DNA of 64,000 nucleotides from Paractinoplanes atraurantiacus (lineage in GTDB: Bacteria > Actinomycetota > Actinomycetes > Mycobacteriales > Micromonosporaceae). The translations under genes were made by a program, and so were the position numbers. The notes beneath the pieces are model-generated. The model saw nothing but the letters and a program-made list of their open reading frames with translations. It made no database searches and was not told the origin of the DNA. The number at the start of each line of letters is the position of its first letter. The first letter of the stretch is position 1. The stretch is taken from positions 1 to 64,000 of the forward strand of contig NZ_OBDY01000027.1 in assembly GCF_900215205.1 (NCBI RefSeq). The letters are read 5' to 3'. Below, in pieces: positions 1-7,819 of this stretch.

Positions 1-43
1 CTGCGCGCCCGCAACACCGCCCGCCGCTCCGTGTCCCGGATAA

Positions 44-262
44 CGGCGGATTTTCCCCCCTCACCACCTGCAACAAGCCCGTGAACACGCCTGGCACGAA
101 CTCGGCCGCCGCGTCCACGACCGACCCGGCAGATCAAGCCCCCGCGCCACCAAGCGCTACAGCCGCCGCTACCCCTCCCGCGGCGACCGACCCCCAGCCC
201 GCCACGTCGAACACACCATCACCCTCCACCGGGTGAAACCCCTACCAGCCCAAACACCTTAA
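44..262 (+). pseudogene. C-terminal remnant of an IS4-like transposase
   Basis: An open frame from just after an in-frame stop at 41-43 to a TAA at 260-262 encodes a basic tail with an Arg/Lys-rich stretch (PRATKRYSRRYPSRGDRP) and an ending TITLHR. This resembles the C-terminal tail of actinobacterial IS4-family transposases, which end in a basic PRxxKR...Y region. The bases before 41 read in another frame without a start, so only a tail, probably frameshifted, lies in the window. No terminal inverted repeat was recognised after it. The family assignment is a weak resemblance from memory. Confidence 0.3.
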
Positions 263-805
263 AGAAGCGCCATTGCATTTGAGTCCCCACCGCCGCCGCT
301 CCACATGATCGCGCCGGAACTCCACCATCTCCGGCGAATGACTCGGCACTCCAGACCAATCCCGCATGCCAGCAATTTCAGACCTGGAAAAGAACCCTCG
401 CTGCGCCATGAACCATTCTCCCGCACCGCGGAGATCGAGAACAATAAGACGATCATGCCACTCGCAGAAGAATATCCATCGCGAATGCGGCACGAGTGCG
501 ACAGTATATGAACATTCTCATGGCACGCCTCTGTGTCAGCAGAGGGTTGGGATCGGTGTTCCAGGCTGGGGTCGGCGGGTCCGGGAAACCGCGCCGGATC
601 GCAGAGTCGCCCCCGATTGTCCTCCCCGATGGCGCCGCGCGTCGCGCTGAAGGAGCTCGAAGGTGATGCGGAGCGCGGGGCTGTGGTCGTACCGGATAGT
701 AGCCGCGTCCGCCTCCGGGCGGGGGAGGTCGGCGTGCGTGTCAGGCCTGGTCGCCCGGCTACCATCCACCGGTGTTCGACGATGGTGAAGGCGGCGGGGG
801 CTGAC
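263..805. other. Intergenic stretch without a convincing gene
   Basis: About 540 bases between the transposase remnant and the DUF3052 gene. The first half is less GC-rich than the rest. A minus-strand frame at 242..493 (83 codons, starting PHSRWIFFCEW) has a protein-like composition, but it has no ribosome binding site and no family I recognise; it may be part of a decayed gene. A TACCAT hexamer at 760-765 lies 12 nt before a GTG at 772 that opens a 10-codon frame ending just before the DUF3052 start. That could be a short leader, or simply the promoter region. Confidence 0.3.
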
Positions 806-1261
806 ATGGCTGGTTACTCGGGCACGCCGCTGTATCGCAAGCTCGGCATCAAGCCGGGGCACCGGGTCGCGCTGCTCGACGCGCCTGCCGGGTTCGCGGC
901 CACTCTGGAAGGGCTGCCCGAGGGGGTCGTCATCCTGCCTGGGCTGGCCCTCGATGCGCCGACGGACGTGGTCGTGTTGTTCGTGATCGAACGCCATGAG
1001 CTGCAGGCCCGGCTCGATGAGGTCAGAGGGGGCATGGCCCAGGACGGTGGCTTCTGGGTTGCCTGGCCGAAGCGGGCGTCGAAGGTACCCACCGACGTCA
1101 CCGAGGACGTCATCCGCGAGGTCGCTCTGCCGACCGGGCTGGTCGACAACAAGGTCTGTGCGATCGACGAGGTCTGGTCGGGCTTGCGGCTGGTCATCCG
1201 CCGTGAGAACCGCCGGACTCGGACAAGGCCCAGGCCAGGTACGGATGGTCGGGCTTCTTGA
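806..1261 (+). CDS. DUF3052 family protein
   Basis: A 151-residue protein matching the DUF3052 family (function unknown, widespread in actinobacteria). Seen: N-terminal AGYSGTPLYRKLGIKPG, a central VVVLFV strand with a following helix, and GGFWVAWPKRASK, all typical of the family. The ATG at 806 is preceded by a G-rich stretch (GGCGGGGGC); an in-frame ATG at 782 is the alternative. Family members normally stop soon after LRLVIRRENR; here about 20 Arg-rich residues are added because the frame reads on into the 3' end of the convergent DUF4304 gene. The two genes overlap by 68 bp. Confidence 0.8.
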   Translation: MAGYSGTPLYRKLGIKPGHRVALLDAPAGFAATLEGLPEGVVILPGLALDAPTDVVVLFVIERHELQARLDEVRGGMAQDGGFWVAWPKRASKVPTDVTEDVIREVALPTGLVDNKVCAIDEVWSGLRLVIRRENRRTRTRPRPGTDGRAS

Positions 1262-1802
1262 CGAAGTGGAAGCCGCCGAGTGCGGTGCTCGGTGGGGGCG
1301 GCAGCACGACCTGGCCGGCTCGCAGGGCGTCGTCGATCTGGCGGTAGTGGTCGAGGATCTTCTCGATCTGGGGCAGGATCCGGGCCGGCAGCGCCGCCGC
1401 GAGCAGGTCACCGCATCTCTTCGCCGCCTTGGGTGAGGTGAGCCGCCAGGTGTCCCGGCCGATGGGGAAGCCGGGTACCACGGCGTCGACGAAGTCGGGG
1501 GCGGCGTCGAGGCGGTTCCACCATTGGGACGGCATCGTCCGGGGCAGCCGGGGCGCCTCCACGAAGCCGCGTGTCGCCTGCCAGCGGAGGAAGCCGCCGG
1601 TGGAGGCCGCCATGTTGAGGTAGAAGAGGGACAGGTCGCCGCCGCTGCTGCCCGAGCCCTGGAACTCCAGCACGATCGCGTCGCCGTCGCCGGACCGCAG
1701 GCGGAACGTGCCGGACGAGCGTTTGAAGCCGGCGGCCTTGAGCGCGGGCCCGACCTGCTTGGAGATCATGTCGAGGTACGCGCGACGTACGGGCCGGTCC
1801 AC
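1194..1802 (-). CDS. DUF4304 domain protein
   Basis: A 202-residue protein recognised as DUF4304 from VGPALKAAGFKRSSGTFRL near the N-terminus, followed by a predicted beta-rich core (DAIVLEFQGSGSSGGDLSLFYLNMA) and a helical C-terminus. Function is unknown. No membrane segment or signal peptide is seen, so it is probably cytosolic. The GTG at 1802 gives about 12 residues before the conserved VGPALKAAGF; the ATG at 1769 would leave almost nothing before it. The 3' end overlaps the convergent DUF3052 gene. The frame stays open far upstream, but that part is antisense to the dehydrogenase and is not believed. Confidence 0.65.
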   Translation of the reverse strand: MDRPVRRAYLDMISKQVGPALKAAGFKRSSGTFRLRSGDGDAIVLEFQGSGSSGGDLSLFYLNMAASTGGFLRWQATRGFVEAPRLPRTMPSQWWNRLDAAPDFVDAVVPGFPIGRDTWRLTSPKAAKRCGDLLAAALPARILPQIEKILDHYRQIDDALRAGQVVLPPPPSTALGGFHFVKKPDHPYLAWALSESGGSHGG

Positions 1803-1895
1803 GCCGAGATCATAGGCGGCGCCCAGGGTGGCCCCGCGAGACCCAGGATCGGCGGGGGACTCACTCCGCCGGCCGCCCGGAGCGAGATTCGTCGT

Positions 1896-2624
1896 ATGGA
1901 CATCACGCATCGCACCGTTCTCATCGTCGGGGGCAGCACGGGTATCGGGGCCGGGCTGGGCCGGCGCTTCGCCGCGGCCGGCAGCACCGTGGTCACCGCG
2001 GCTCGCAAGAACGCGGAAGTGGAGGTCGACGTCACCGATCCCGGGTCGGTTCTGAAGGCCCGCGACGCCGTGCTGGCGAGCCACCCGGAGCTCGACGTGG
2101 TCGTCGTCTCGGCCGGTCTCATGGCGACCGAGGATCTGCGCGACCCCGGGCACTTCGACACCGCCCGGACGACCGTCGAGACCAACCTGCTCGGCACGAT
2201 CCGGGTCATCGACGCCTTCACCCCGCACCTGATCGGGCGGGGCGAAGGCGCCTTCGTCACGGTCACCTCGGGCATCGGGTTTCTGCCGTTCCCGCTCATG
2301 CCCACCTACGCCGCGTCCAAGGCCGGCGTGCACGCCTACTCGGAGGCGCTGCGGGCGCAGCTCGACGGCACCGGGGTCGAGGTGGCCGAGCTGGTCCCGC
2401 CGGCGGTCGCCACCGTGCCCGAGGCCAAGAGGATGAACCCGCACGCGCTCGACCTGGAGCCGTTCCTGGACGAGGTCATGGAGCAGCTCGGCCAGAGCCC
2501 GACCCCGCGCGAGATCCTGGTGAAGGGCGTGCTCATGCACCGGTGGGCCGAGCGCGACGGCACGTACGACGACCTGGTGCGGCAGCGGTCGGCCGCCCTC
2601 GCGATGCTGCCCGGCCGATCTTAG
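1896..2624 (+). CDS. Short-chain dehydrogenase/reductase (SDR)
   Basis: A 242-residue NAD(P)-dependent oxidoreductase of the classical SDR family. Visible motifs: the dinucleotide loop GGSTGIG (residues 12-18), a degenerate NNAG strand (VVSAGLMA), the catalytic Ser region VTVTSGIGFLP, and the catalytic pair Y-A-A-S-K (Tyr about 138, Lys about 142). The substrate cannot be told. The C-terminal part (helices around PREILVKGVLMHRWAERDG) resembles the DltE/YciK-like subset. The start ATG has no clear Shine-Dalgarno. Its TAG overlaps the TAA of the convergent oxidoreductase pseudogene (shared TTAG). Confidence 0.85.
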   Translation: MDITHRTVLIVGGSTGIGAGLGRRFAAAGSTVVTAARKNAEVEVDVTDPGSVLKARDAVLASHPELDVVVVSAGLMATEDLRDPGHFDTARTTVETNLLGTIRVIDAFTPHLIGRGEGAFVTVTSGIGFLPFPLMPTYAASKAGVHAYSEALRAQLDGTGVEVAELVPPAVATVPEAKRMNPHALDLEPFLDEVMEQLGQSPTPREILVKGVLMHRWAERDGTYDDLVRQRSAALAMLPGRS

Positions 2625-3243
2625 GGACGGGCCAACAGCTCGGCGTGGTTGGCCTTCACGAGACGCAGGCCCAGCCGGCGGAAGAGGAAGCGGCGCAGGA
2701 CGCCGGGCAGGTTGCGGGCGTTGTCGCGGCGGCGGTTCTGCTCCAGCACGAACCGCACGCGCGGCGCCCGCCGCGAACGGTAGCGGCCGAGGTCGCCCAG
2801 TTCCTCGGCCAGCACGAGGGCGTCCTCGAGGGCCATCGCGCCGCCCTGGGTCATGCTGGGGGAGCAGGCGTGCGCGGCGTCGCCCCGCGGTAGCGGGCCA
2901 GCCGGACGGCGTTGCCGGGGAAGGTGGGTGGGCCGGCCGCGTCCAGCAGCAGCCCGTGCAGCGCGCCGCGGGAGATGGCCCGGCTCTCGCCGACATCGCC
3001 CCAGACTTAGTCGAGGCCGTGCGAGGTGAGCAGGCCGCCCGTACGGTCGCGGATGTCCAGCGGCCCGGCCAGGCCGAGATCACCCAGCGCCCGCACCGCG
3101 TTGGCCGGCAGATAGAGCCCGGTGCCGCCGTCGCGGGGCGCCGGGTCCCGCTCGGCCAGGCCGGCGTGGATGCCGCGGGCGGCCAGCGCGATCCGCGTGG
3201 CCAGTCCGGCAACCCCGGCGCCGGCGATGAGGACGCGGGTCAC
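2621..3243 (-). pseudogene. Decayed FAD-dependent monooxygenase
   Basis: Remnants of a PHBH-type flavin monooxygenase. The N-terminal part, from a GTG at 3243, shows the FAD loop GAGVAGLATRIALAARG and the following ERDPAPRDGGTGLYLPANA, then hits a stop at 3007. In another frame comes SRAISRGALHGLLLDAA (the usual RAIHRxxLHxLL segment). In a third frame come GDAAHACSPSMTQGGAMALEDA (the GD FAD motif) and the C-terminal helices, ending at 2621. About 620 bp remain of an expected 1.1-1.2 kb, so most of the substrate domain is missing as well as the frame being broken. The start overlaps the stop of the upstream 62-residue gene (GTGA). Confidence 0.7.
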
Positions 3244-3428
3244 TTGCCGTCCTCGAAGGCCCGTGCGCCGTACTCCCACTCCACTATGGATCGGAACGCC
3301 GCCCGCACCGACCGGTCGTCGTCGAGGTCGACCAGGAAGCGGCGGTCGCGCTCCCTCTCGTAATCGGCCACGTTGGCCTCGCCGAGCGCGGCCAGCGCCT
3401 GCCACAGGTACATCGTCCAGCGGCCCAT
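3240..3428 (-). CDS. Small hypothetical protein coupled to the oxidoreductase
   Basis: A 62-residue protein starting MGRWTMYLWQALAALGEAN, with a strong ribosome binding site (GGAGGGAG about 6 nt before the ATG at 3428). The middle is charged (DYERERDRRFLVDLDDDRS) and the end is aromatic (IVEWEYGARAFEDGK). No signal peptide or membrane segment; probably an all-helical cytosolic protein. I do not recognise the family. Its TGA overlaps the GTG of the decayed monooxygenase, so the two were once translationally coupled and this gene is an orphaned partner. Confidence 0.55.
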   Translation of the reverse strand: MGRWTMYLWQALAALGEANVADYERERDRRFLVDLDDDRSVRAAFRSIVEWEYGARAFEDGK

Positions 3429-3492
3429 GTCGGTTCTCCCTCCGCACCGCGACTGCCTCACACCCGCTTGAACGCGCCCGCCGCGGCCCTGT

Positions 3493-4101
3493 TCAGTGGT
3501 GTGACGGGCGCCCCTGAAGACCCAGCTCGATGGCGCGCCGGGTCAGCTCGGCCTTGTTGCCGGCCTGCAACTTGGCCCGGATCCGCTTCACGTAGGTGTT
3601 GACGGTCGACTCGGTCAGGCCCATGCGGCGCCCGATCTGGCTGTGGGTCAGGCCCTGCGCCACCCAGCGGAGGGTCTCCACCTCGCGTTCGGTCAGCCGC
3701 GGCTCCTGAGCCGGTGCGGGCAGCGTGGCCAGCAGCTCGGCCGCCACGTAGGCGCCGCCGCGGCGCACCGCCTCCACGGCCAGCGGCAGGTCGCCGGCCA
3801 CACCGCGCCGGGTGATCAGGCCGATCGCTCCGCCGCGCAGCACGGCCGGCAGGTCGGGCGGGTTCTGCGGCCGCACCAGGGCGACCACCCTCAGCTGGTG
3901 CCACGGCTCGGACGGCGTCCGGTCGTAGAGGTCGAGCACCACCAGCGACGGCGGCGAAACGGCGCGCAGGGCGGCCAGCTCGGCCAGATCGGCCAGCTCG
4001 TGGCGCACGGTCAGGCCGGGCGACGCGGTGAGCATGCGGGTCAGGCCGGCGCGGACGATCGGATCGGCCGCGACGACGGCGACTGTCTCTATGTGACTCA
4101 C
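3493..4101 (-). CDS. LuxR-type regulator with degenerate receiver domain
   Basis: A 202-residue protein: an N-terminal receiver-like domain (about 1-125) followed by a GerE/LuxR helix-turn-helix (LTEREVETLRWVAQGLTHSQ... TESTVNTYVKRIRAKL, about 138-195). The receiver keeps a candidate phosphoacceptor Asp in LVVLDLYD. However, the acidic pair near the N-terminus reads AADP instead of xDDH, and the conserved Lys after strand beta5 is replaced (GLITRRG). Phosphorylation by a kinase is therefore doubtful, and no kinase lies beside it. The GTG at 4101 overlaps the TGA of the SARP gene, so the two proteins are made together. It is likely a transcription factor acting with the SARP. Confidence 0.8.
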   Translation of the reverse strand: MSHIETVAVVAADPIVRAGLTRMLTASPGLTVRHELADLAELAALRAVSPPSLVVLDLYDRTPSEPWHQLRVVALVRPQNPPDLPAVLRGGAIGLITRRGVAGDLPLAVEAVRRGGAYVAAELLATLPAPAQEPRLTEREVETLRWVAQGLTHSQIGRRMGLTESTVNTYVKRIRAKLQAGNKAELTRRAIELGLQGRPSHH

Positions 4102-6782
4102 CTTCCACTGTGCAATCTGCTCTGCACTTCCCGGACGGCCGGGAGTCGCAGTTCGGCCAGGATCTCCAGGGCCGCCCGCCAGGCCGGGAGGGCGTCGCGG
4201 CCGGTGAGGGCGTCGCCGAGCGCGATCAGCGCCTCGGCCTCCTCGCCCCGGTGGCCGGCCTCGCGGTAGAGCTCGACCGAGCGGCGCAGCAGGTCGGCCG
4301 CGACCGCCCGCTCGCCGCGCCGGTGCCGCAGCCGGCCCAGGCCGAGCAGGCAGCTGCCGACGCCGCGCGGGTCGCCGAGGCGCAGATAGCCGGCCATGGC
4401 GCGCTCGTAGAGGTCGATCGCCGGCCGGTCGCGGCCCTGCGCGGCGTGCGAGAGCGCGAGGCCCTCGGTCGCGGCGACCGTGCCCCGGTCGTAGCCGGCC
4501 CGTTCGTACAACTCGAAAGCCTTGGTGAACGAGGCCTCGCCGGGCGGGCGCACCAGGCCCAGGTTGAGGTGGACGTGGGCCTGCTCGGCGAGGGCGCCGA
4601 GCTCGGTGAACAGGCGCAGCGCCCCGGTCAGACGGTCGCGCGCCTCGTCCCGATCGCCCAGCGCATGAAAGGCGCCGGCCAGGCACCGCTGCATGTGCGC
4701 CTCGCCGAGCCGGTCGGCGCCGCGCTCGGCCGAGGCCAGCGCCGCCCGCATCGTCGCCAGCCACTCGTGCCGCCGCCCGGTCCACTGGTAGAACGGCACC
4801 ATCGTGGTGGCGAGCTGCCACACGCCCGGCCCGTCGCTCCGCTCGATCAGCGCCCGCAGCACGCGATGCTCGGCGCGGAACCACTGAAACGCTTCGCAGT
4901 AGTCGCCGAACTCCTCGACGGTCACCCCCTCCGGGCGTACACCCGGATCAAGGGGTTTGAGCAAAGGGCGCAGAAGCCGGTTCGCCTCGTACGCCGTGTG
5001 GCGGTAATGCCCGAACAGCCGCGCTCGCGCCGCGTCCGGCTCATCGTGCTCGTTCACAAGCTCTTGGGCGTACGCCTTCAGCAGCACATGCATGGTGAGC
5101 CGTTGCGACGGCGCGGCGCCGAGCAGGTGCTCGCCGGTGAGACGGGCCAGCAGCGGCGCGGTCTCCCGTTCGGGCCGCCCGATCAGGCTCGCCGCCGCGG
5201 CCGGCGTCAGATCGGGCCCCGGGTGCAGCGACAGCAGGCGGAACAGGCGGGCGGCGGGCTCGGGCAGCGCCTCGTACGACCCGGCGAAGGCCGTCCGCAG
5301 GCCGCCGAGCGCGTCCAGCCCGTCCAGGCGCCCGCCGGACTCGGTGGCGACCGCGGTCAGCGCGGCCGGCAGCCGCCCGCACGCCCCGACGATCGCGTCC
5401 AGCACCTCCCGTGCCGGTAGAGCACGGTCGCCGAGCGTGGCCGCCAGCCGCCGGGTCAGCAGCTGCCGCGCCTCGGCCGCGTCCGGCAGACCGAGGGTCA
5501 CCAGGTGGGCGCCCTCGGCCGCGGCCAGCGCGGTGAGCCGCCGCCGGCTGGTGACCACGGTCAGGCACCCGGCCGCGCCCGGCAGCAGCGGGCGGGCCTG
5601 CTCGGCGCTCTCCGCGTTGTCCAGCAGCACCAGCATGCGCCGGCCGGCCAGATGGCTGCGGTAGAGGGCGGCCTTGGCGTTCAGGCTCGACGGCACGGCC
5701 GCCTCGGGCACCCCCAGCGTGCTCAGCAACGCCGTCAGCGCGGCCCCGGGGTCCTCGCCGCGCAGATCCAGGTAGATCTGCCCGTCCGGGAAGTGGGCCG
5801 CCACTTCGTGCGCCCAGTGCACCGCGAAGGTGGACTTGCCGGCGCCGGGCATGCCGTCGATCGCGACGATCGGCATGCCGCCGTCCCGTTCGCCCGCGCG
5901 GTGCAGGGCCGAGACCCGGTCCAGGTCGGCCCGGCGGCCGGTGAACAGCGGCAGATCGCGCGGCAGCTGGGCCGGGCTGACCCGCTCGATGCGGGCCGGG
6001 CTCGGCACCGCCAGCGGCCGCGGATGGAGCACTTCGTCGTACGCCGCCCGTAGCTCCGCCCCCGGATCCACGCCCAGCTCCCGGGCGAGCGCGTCGCGCA
6101 CGGACTGGAACAGTGCGAACGCGTCGGCCTGCCGGCCGTCGGCGGCCAGCATCAGCATCAGGCGGGCCTGCAGCGACTCGTCGAGGGGGTTCATCTCGGC
6201 CGCCCGGCGCACGGCGGGCAGGAGGTCGCCGAGCCGGTCGAACGTCACGGCGGCGCGGGCCGCGTCCCGGGCCACCGTCGCGTATTCGGCGTCGATGGAG
6301 AGGAAGACGGCATAGCGGTGGGCGTCGCCGGCCCCGTCGTCGGCGCAGCGGCCGCTCGACCGGCGCAGCGCCTCGGCGTACCGGGCGACGGCCACGTCGC
6401 GCAGGCCCATGCTCTCCGCCTCCCGGGCCTCGTCGGCCAGCCGCCGGAACTCCATCAGGTCGATCGCGCCCTGCGGGGCCACCAGGCGGTAGGAGGCGTC
6501 GCGGCGCAGCAGCCAGCGGCCCTGCGACCGGGCCGGCAGATCGGGCTCGAGGATGCGCCGCAGGGCGCCGATGAACCGGTGCAGGCTGTTGACCGCGCTG
6601 GCGGGCGCCGCGTGCCCCCAGAGCATTTCGGCGAACTGGTGCACGGGGATGTCGCGCCCGGCGCGGATCAACAGGAGTCCGAGTACTTGCCGCTGCTGCC
6701 GGGGGCCGAGATTGAGCTCGCGATCCCCGCTGAACGCCCGCACCGGCCCGAGCACGGTGAATCGGATCGGGTTCTGGCTCAC
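4098..6782 (-). CDS. AfsR/SARP-family transcriptional regulator
   Basis: An 894-residue regulator with the AfsR architecture. Order: OmpR-like winged helix DNA-binding domain (about 5-95, starting IRFTVLGPVRAF), bacterial transcriptional activation domain (about 100-245), an NB-ARC/STAND ATPase (Walker A GMPGAGKST, Walker B-like LVLLDNA, then LTVVTSRRRL), and a C-terminal TPR-type helical region. Such proteins usually activate secondary-metabolite or developmental genes in response to nucleotide and protein signals. The GTG at 6782 opens the conserved domain directly; no good Shine-Dalgarno is visible, but TATCTT lies 16 nt upstream. The stop overlaps the start of the downstream LuxR-type gene. 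No biosynthetic cluster is in the window, so the targets are unknown. Confidence 0.85.
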   Translation of the reverse strand: MSQNPIRFTVLGPVRAFSGDRELNLGPRQQRQVLGLLLIRAGRDIPVHQFAEMLWGHAAPASAVNSLHRFIGALRRILEPDLPARSQGRWLLRRDASYRLVAPQGAIDLMEFRRLADEAREAESMGLRDVAVARYAEALRRSSGRCADDGAGDAHRYAVFLSIDAEYATVARDAARAAVTFDRLGDLLPAVRRAAEMNPLDESLQARLMLMLAADGRQADAFALFQSVRDALARELGVDPGAELRAAYDEVLHPRPLAVPSPARIERVSPAQLPRDLPLFTGRRADLDRVSALHRAGERDGGMPIVAIDGMPGAGKSTFAVHWAHEVAAHFPDGQIYLDLRGEDPGAALTALLSTLGVPEAAVPSSLNAKAALYRSHLAGRRMLVLLDNAESAEQARPLLPGAAGCLTVVTSRRRLTALAAAEGAHLVTLGLPDAAEARQLLTRRLAATLGDRALPAREVLDAIVGACGRLPAALTAVATESGGRLDGLDALGGLRTAFAGSYEALPEPAARLFRLLSLHPGPDLTPAAAASLIGRPERETAPLLARLTGEHLLGAAPSQRLTMHVLLKAYAQELVNEHDEPDAARARLFGHYRHTAYEANRLLRPLLKPLDPGVRPEGVTVEEFGDYCEAFQWFRAEHRVLRALIERSDGPGVWQLATTMVPFYQWTGRRHEWLATMRAALASAERGADRLGEAHMQRCLAGAFHALGDRDEARDRLTGALRLFTELGALAEQAHVHLNLGLVRPPGEASFTKAFELYERAGYDRGTVAATEGLALSHAAQGRDRPAIDLYERAMAGYLRLGDPRGVGSCLLGLGRLRHRRGERAVAADLLRRSVELYREAGHRGEEAEALIALGDALTGRDALPAWRAALEILAELRLPAVREVQSRLHSGR

Positions 6783-6911
6783 AACGGCGCCAAAGATAGC
6801 GCCACCACCAGGCGCTCCGAACTCTTCTGAGAGATAGTCGGCGCCCGGTGAACCCAGGGGGCTCGCGGGCCGTCGTGAGAGGTCTACCCGCGATCCGAAG
6901 GAGTTCTTCCC

Positions 6912-7088
6912 ATGCGACACGCCCGGATAGCGCCGCTCGCGATCATCGCTAGCTTCGGCCTCGCCTTCGCGTCGGCCTGCGGCGGGGAGCGGACCGCGGC
7001 CGACGCGGCCGCCGTCACCGCGCCCGGCCCGGACAGCAAGCCGGCCCCCGACCGGCCCACCGTCCACCTTTACCGGCGCGGCGACTGA
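6912..7088 (+). CDS. Small secreted lipoprotein
   Basis: A 58-residue open frame with an excellent ribosome binding site (GAAGGAG, about 8 nt before the ATG). The N-terminus is a lipoprotein signal: MRHARIAPLAII, a hydrophobic core, and a lipobox-like FASAC followed by GG at residues 22-24. The remainder is short, Ala/Pro-rich and low in complexity, ending DRPTVHLYRRGD. It is divergent from the SARP gene, sharing the 129-bp region between them, so the SARP may control it. No family recognised; the mature part would be only about 35 residues. Confidence 0.55.
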   Translation: MRHARIAPLAIIASFGLAFASACGGERTAADAAAVTAPGPDSKPAPDRPTVHLYRRGD

Positions 7089-7249
7089 ACTTTCGCCACC
7101 GCGCCCCGTCGGATGCTGCGACGGCCGCGGCGGCCGCCGTGGGTGCCGACCGCCTCTCCCCCCGACCGGCGGGGCGCGCCTCGCGCCGCCGCGGCCGTCC
7201 CCACTCGTACCCCACTGATTCTCCATCGCCGCGGCCTAGCTTTCGCCTC

Positions 7250-7747
7250 GTGGCCAACGAGAACAGTTCCCGGCTCAGCGCGCTGCACGCCGAGTACGGC
7301 GACGCCCTGCTGAGCTATCTGCGCGGCTTCACCCGGGGCGACCGGGAGTTCGCCGAGGACCTGCTGCAGGAGACGATGCTGCGGACCTGGCGCCGGATGG
7401 ACGCCATGCCGGAGTGCGGCGAGCCGGCCCGGCGGTGGCTCTACACCGTCGCCCGCAACACCGCGATCGACGCCCTGCGCATGCGCAAGGCCCGCCCGGC
7501 CGAGGTGGACAGCCTCGACCTGGCCGCGATGCCGACGGCCGAGGACACGGCGGAGACGGCGGTCGCGGTCCAGCAGCTGCGGTACGGGCTGCGCGCGCTC
7601 AGCGAGGCGCACCGGACGATCCTCAACGAGCTGTACGTGAAGGGCCGTTCGGTGGCCGACATCGCCCGCAGCCTGGGCGTTCCGGCCGGAACGGTGAAGT
7701 CGCGGGCGCACTACGCCCTGCGGTCGCTGCGCGAGTCACTCGCCTGA
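7250..7747 (+). CDS. ECF RNA polymerase sigma factor
   Basis: A 165-residue sigma-70 family factor of the ECF type. Region 2 is visible as FAEDLLQETMLRTWRRMD and RWLYTVARNTAIDALRMRK; region 4 as LSEAHRTILNELYVKG then the helix-turn-helix VADIARSLGVPAGTVKSR. The GTG at 7250 starts directly at the conserved part and has no Shine-Dalgarno; instead TAGCTT at 7237-7242 sits 13 nt upstream, typical of a leaderless transcript. No anti-sigma gene follows, which is unusual for this group. The next gene is an alpha/beta hydrolase behind a duplicated 17-mer. Confidence 0.85.
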   Translation: MANENSSRLSALHAEYGDALLSYLRGFTRGDREFAEDLLQETMLRTWRRMDAMPECGEPARRWLYTVARNTAIDALRMRKARPAEVDSLDLAAMPTAEDTAETAVAVQQLRYGLRALSEAHRTILNELYVKGRSVADIARSLGVPAGTVKSRAHYALRSLRESLA

Positions 7748-7750
7748 TGC

Positions 7751-7784
7751 CTCGGAGATCACATCGGCTCGGAGATCACATCGG
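7751..7784. repeat. Exact tandem duplication of a 17-mer
   Basis: CTCGGAGATCACATCGG occurs twice back to back (7751-7767 and 7768-7784) between the sigma factor stop and the hydrolase start. Each copy carries a GGAG that could act as a ribosome binding site for the GTG at 7784. It may be a recent slippage duplication or a two-copy operator. Confidence 0.8.
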
Positions 7785-7819
7785 TGAGCCGGGCCCCGGG
7801 CCGCCGCGTTGTACCGGGC

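Noticed and set aside
263..805. Possible tRNA or small RNA in the AT-richer stretch
   Set aside because: No cloverleaf, TTCnANNC box or terminator could be drawn.
1803..3212. Upstream extension of the DUF4304 frame
   Set aside because: It is antisense to the dehydrogenase and crosses the oxidoreductase remnant; no protein-like composition.
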